Assembly: GCA_030951065.1 (NCBI GenBank)
Contig: JAUZQH010000050.1
Coordinates: forward strand, 1 to 8,928
DNA length: 8,928 nt
Direction: 5' to 3'
From: Mariprofundus sp.
GTDB taxonomy: Bacteria > Pseudomonadota > Zetaproteobacteria > Mariprofundales > Mariprofundaceae
The notes below the pieces were generated by a model. It saw only the letters and a program-made list of their open reading frames with translations. It made no database searches and was not told the origin of the DNA. This document shows positions 6,777 through 8,928 of the stretch, piece by piece; the stretch's first letter is position 1; each line of letters begins with the position of its first letter. Both the position numbers and the translations under genes were made by a program.

Positions 6777-6805
6777 TTGACTGGCTGCCTGCGGGCTGCT
6801 AGCTA
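6777..6805 (+). promoter_or_regulatory. Weak candidate promoter for the pet operon
   Basis: TTGACT at 6777-6782 resembles a -35 box and is followed, after 17 bases, by TAGCTA at 6800-6805, a poor -10 match. It lies about 45 bases before petA in the 95-base gap after rpe. The gap has no T-tailed hairpin, so read-through from rpe is equally possible. Confidence 0.2.
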
Positions 6806-6849
6806 TCGCCGTTAATTTAGGGTTAAGGAATTTTAAGGGAGGAGTAATT

Positions 6850-7446
6850 ATGGCAGATCAAGCTGATCAATCGCGCCGCAACTTTCTCTATGTCGCTGCT
6901 GGCGCCATGGGTGGAGTCGCTGCCGGTGCGACTGTGATACCATTTATTGGTAGCATGCTTCCAGCCGCAGATACACTGGCTGCATCCAAGACTGAATTTG
7001 ACGTGTCGACTGTTGAAAAAGGCCAGTTGGTCGTGATTCAGTGGCAGGGGAAACCGGTATTTGTGGTCAATCGTACAGAAGAATACCTCAAGCAGGTCGA
7101 TGGGCATGATGATATGCTCAAGGATAAGGACTCCAAGGCTATTGAAGCTGTCGGTGCCGAGTGGCTTACTGCTGAAAACAATAAATATCGTGCTATCAAG
7201 CCGGAATATCTGATAGTCGTAGCAAGTTGCACGCATCTGGGTTGCATTCCGCTGTTCAAACCAACAGCCGGGCGTAAGGACTGGGGAGAATCTGTACCTG
7301 AAGACTGGCCGGGTGGCTGGCATTGCCCATGCCATGGTTCATTGTATGACATCTCTGCACGTGTAATCAACGGGTCGCCGGCTCCGCATAATCTGCACCT
7401 GATGCCATACAAGTATCTTACAGACACCAAAGTCGTAATCGGCTAA
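6850..7446 (+). CDS. petA: Ubiquinol-cytochrome c reductase Rieske iron-sulfur subunit
   Basis: The 198-residue high-potential [2Fe-2S] subunit of complex III takes an electron from quinol at the Qo site and passes it to cytochrome c1. SRRNFL (8-13) followed by a hydrophobic segment (about 14-37) is a Tat-type signal that stays as the membrane anchor. Cluster box 1 is CTHLGC (Cys127, His129, disulfide Cys132) and box 2 is CPCHGSLY (Cys159, disulfide Cys161, His162), with Ser164 and Tyr166 that raise the redox potential in this family. The segment between the boxes has 26 residues, longer than the 14 of Rhodobacter-type proteins. SPAPHNL (176-182) is the conserved Pro loop. The ATG has AAGGGAGGAG at 6835-6844. 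It is the first gene of petABC, with 19 bases to petB. Confidence 0.95.
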   Translation: MADQADQSRRNFLYVAAGAMGGVAAGATVIPFIGSMLPAADTLAASKTEFDVSTVEKGQLVVIQWQGKPVFVVNRTEEYLKQVDGHDDMLKDKDSKAIEAVGAEWLTAENNKYRAIKPEYLIVVASCTHLGCIPLFKPTAGRKDWGESVPEDWPGGWHCPCHGSLYDISARVINGSPAPHNLHLMPYKYLTDTKVVIG

Positions 7447-7465
7447 TCGGACAAAGGAGGGGAAT

Positions 7466-8683
7466 GTGTTAGAAAAGATGATGAAAACTCGCTTGTTCGG
7501 CTGGATTGACGAACGGACAGGTGCCGAAGCGATTCTGAAATCGCAACTGACTGAATATCCGGTTCCGAAGAATCTGAACTATATGTGGAACTTCGGCTCG
7601 CTGGCGCTGCTGGTGCTGGTGCTGCAAATCCTGACCGGTATTTTCCTGGCCATGTATTATAAACCGTCTGCAGCCTTTACAACGGGCAACTATACTGTGG
7701 CCTTTGACTCTGTTGAACGCATTATGCGGGATGTGAACTTCGGCTGGCTGATTCGCTATATGCATGCGGTTGGTGCATCCATGTTCTTTGTGGTTGTTTA
7801 TCTGCATATCGGTCGCGGTATGTATTATGGTTCATTCAAGGCGCCACGTGAGTTGCTGTGGATTATCGGCGTGGTCATTCTGCTGATTATGCAGGGCGCA
7901 GCTTTCTTCGGCTATCTGTTACCCTGGGGTCAGATGTCCTTCTGGGGCGCAACCGTGATTACCAACCTGTTCGGAGCTTTACCGGTGATCGGTGAATATC
8001 TGCAACAGATTCTCCGAGGTGGTTTTGCAGTTGGTGATCCAACACTGAACCGTTTCTTCTCGTTGCATTATCTGTTCCCGCTGTTGCTGGTAGCGATTGT
8101 TGGCGGTCACGTACATGCCCTGCATGTGGTCCACTCCAACAACCCCGAGGGTATCGATATCCATAAGGATGAAGAGAAAATTCCATTCCACCCTTACTAC
8201 ACCATCAAGGATGCGTTTGGTGTTTCTGTGTTCCTGTTGTTCTACTGCTACATTATCTTCTTCAACCCGCAGATGGGTGGATACTTCATTGAAGTCGACA
8301 ACTATGTGCCGGCGAACAACTTGCAGACACCACCCCATATTGCGCCGGTATGGTACTTAACACCGTGGTATACCATTTTACGTTCGTTCGAGAGCAAACT
8401 GATTGGTGTACTGGCCATGGGTGGTTCTCTGGCAATTCTGTTTCTGCTGCCATTCCTGTGTAAATCGGCAGTGCGTTCAGCGCGTTATCGTCCGATGTAC
8501 AAGATACTGGTGATTATGTTCTTCATTGATGTGATTATACTGGGTTACTGTGGACACTCTGCGCCAACACCGACGCTGAAACTGATTGGTCAAATTTCAA
8601 CAGCATATTACTTCGGATTCTTCCTGATATTACCAATATTGCCGAAGTTTGAAAAAACAAAACCGGTTCCGGAGGGGATATAA
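7466..8683 (+). CDS. petB: Cytochrome b subunit of the bc1 complex
   Basis: The 405-residue integral membrane core of complex III holds haems bL and bH and both quinone sites. Eight hydrophobic helices are visible at about 43-65, 96-118, 130-152, 197-219, 247-267, 312-332, 346-363 and 374-393, which is a full-length, unsplit cytochrome b. The haem ligands are His100 and His114 on helix B and His201 and His215 on helix D, each pair 14 apart as in bc1 rather than b6f. His220 matches the Qi-site His, and SNNPEG follows. [20 protein letters not shown] (149-168) is the conserved Qo-side segment. The Qo motif, normally PEWY, is PVWY (294-297). The start is GTG 7466 with AAGGAGG at 7454-7460, five bases away; ATG 7478 is a weaker choice. 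It ends one base before petC. Confidence 0.96.
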   Translation: MLEKMMKTRLFGWIDERTGAEAILKSQLTEYPVPKNLNYMWNFGSLALLVLVLQILTGIFLAMYYKPSAAFTTGNYTVAFDSVERIMRDVNFGWLIRYMHAVGASMFFVVVYLHIGRGMYYGSFKAPRELLWIIGVVILLIMQGAAFFGYLLPWGQMSFWGATVITNLFGALPVIGEYLQQILRGGFAVGDPTLNRFFSLHYLFPLLLVAIVGGHVHALHVVHSNNPEGIDIHKDEEKIPFHPYYTIKDAFGVSVFLLFYCYIIFFNPQMGGYFIEVDNYVPANNLQTPPHIAPVWYLTPWYTILRSFESKLIGVLAMGGSLAILFLLPFLCKSAVRSARYRPMYKILVIMFFIDVIILGYCGHSAPTPTLKLIGQISTAYYFGFFLILPILPKFEKTKPVPEGI

Positions 8684-8684
8684 G

Positions 8685-8928
8685 ATGAAGTTGAAACAAT
8701 TTCTTATTGTCGCGGCTGCTGCAGTCGTCTTCTCCCTGCCGATTAGCGCTCATGCCAATGAAGGTGGTGTAGCACTCAAGCATGCTGATATTGATGTTAC
8801 TGATCAGGAACAGATTCGCCGTGGCCTGACCGTAGTCACGGATGTGTGCATGGGTTGCCATTCGGCGGTGTATGTTACCTACAAAGGTTTGATGGATTAT
8901 CCTGAAATTGGCCTTTCACGTGAAGCTG
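8685..8928 (+). CDS. petC: Cytochrome c1 subunit of the bc1 complex, N-terminal part
   Basis: The gene runs off the right edge; 81 codons are visible. The start ATG 8685 has GGAGGGG at 8671-8677 inside the end of petB. Translation gives MKLKQFLIVAAAAVVFSLP, then SAHANEGG, a Sec signal peptide probably cleaved after AHA (residue 24). It is followed by RRGLTVVTDVCMGCHSAVY, whose CMGCH binds haem c and whose following Ser-Ala-x-Tyr matches cytochrome c1. The position after petA and petB and the RG...C..CHSA..Y pattern support this call over other cytochromes. The mature haem domain would face the periplasm and hand electrons to soluble or membrane-bound cytochromes. The Met axial ligand and C-terminal anchor lie outside the window. 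Confidence 0.88.
   Translation, partial: MKLKQFLIVAAAAVVFSLPISAHANEGGVALKHADIDVTDQEQIRRGLTVVTDVCMGCHSAVYVTYKGLMDYPEIGLSREA

Overview
The window reads as a chromosomal core-metabolism region of a Gram-negative, respiring proteobacterium. The basis is a ubiquinone-type succinate dehydrogenase with two haem-ligating anchor subunits and an SdhE maturation factor, a proteobacterial-type Rieske/cytochrome b/cytochrome c1 complex, a Tat-targeted Rieske protein, and a lipobox-bearing c-type cytochrome. The class cannot be fixed by eye. A lineage outside the well-studied alpha/beta/gamma groups, such as a zetaproteobacterium, is possible but is only a guess. All genes are on the + strand, tightly packed and of uniform style. 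I see no mobile elements, CRISPR, tRNA or rRNA.

Layout: a terminator tail cut by the left edge (1-26); nnr, the bifunctional NAD(P)HX repair enzyme (144-1706); an sdhC-sdhD-sdhA-sdhB-sdhE operon for complex II and its flavinylation factor (1766-5264); an overlapping gene for a lipoprotein that fuses a DUF1573 domain to a cytochrome c part with two CxxCH motifs (5243-5995); rpe, ribulose-phosphate 3-epimerase (6086-6754); and the cytochrome bc1 operon petA-petB-petC (6850 to the right edge, petC truncated). No gene-free stretch exceeds 143 bases.

Functionally, complex II feeds electrons from succinate into the quinone pool and complex III takes them out to c-type cytochromes. The DUF1573-cytochrome lipoprotein sits between the two and could be a periplasmic electron carrier, though this is inference. 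Nnr repairs damaged NAD(P)H, and Rpe serves the pentose phosphate or Calvin pathway.

The most notable observation is an in-frame TAG at 3590-3592 inside sdhA. It sits exactly where the family has a conserved Tyr in the His-Tyr-x-Met-Gly-Gly segment, immediately after the substrate-binding His. The frame is otherwise open for 599 codons and conserved to the end. It is a sequence error, a fresh nonsense mutation, or a read-through site; global recoding of TAG is unlikely because rpe ends normally at TAG. Secondary points are the PVWY variant of the PEWY Qo motif in cytochrome b and the DUF1573-dihaem fusion.
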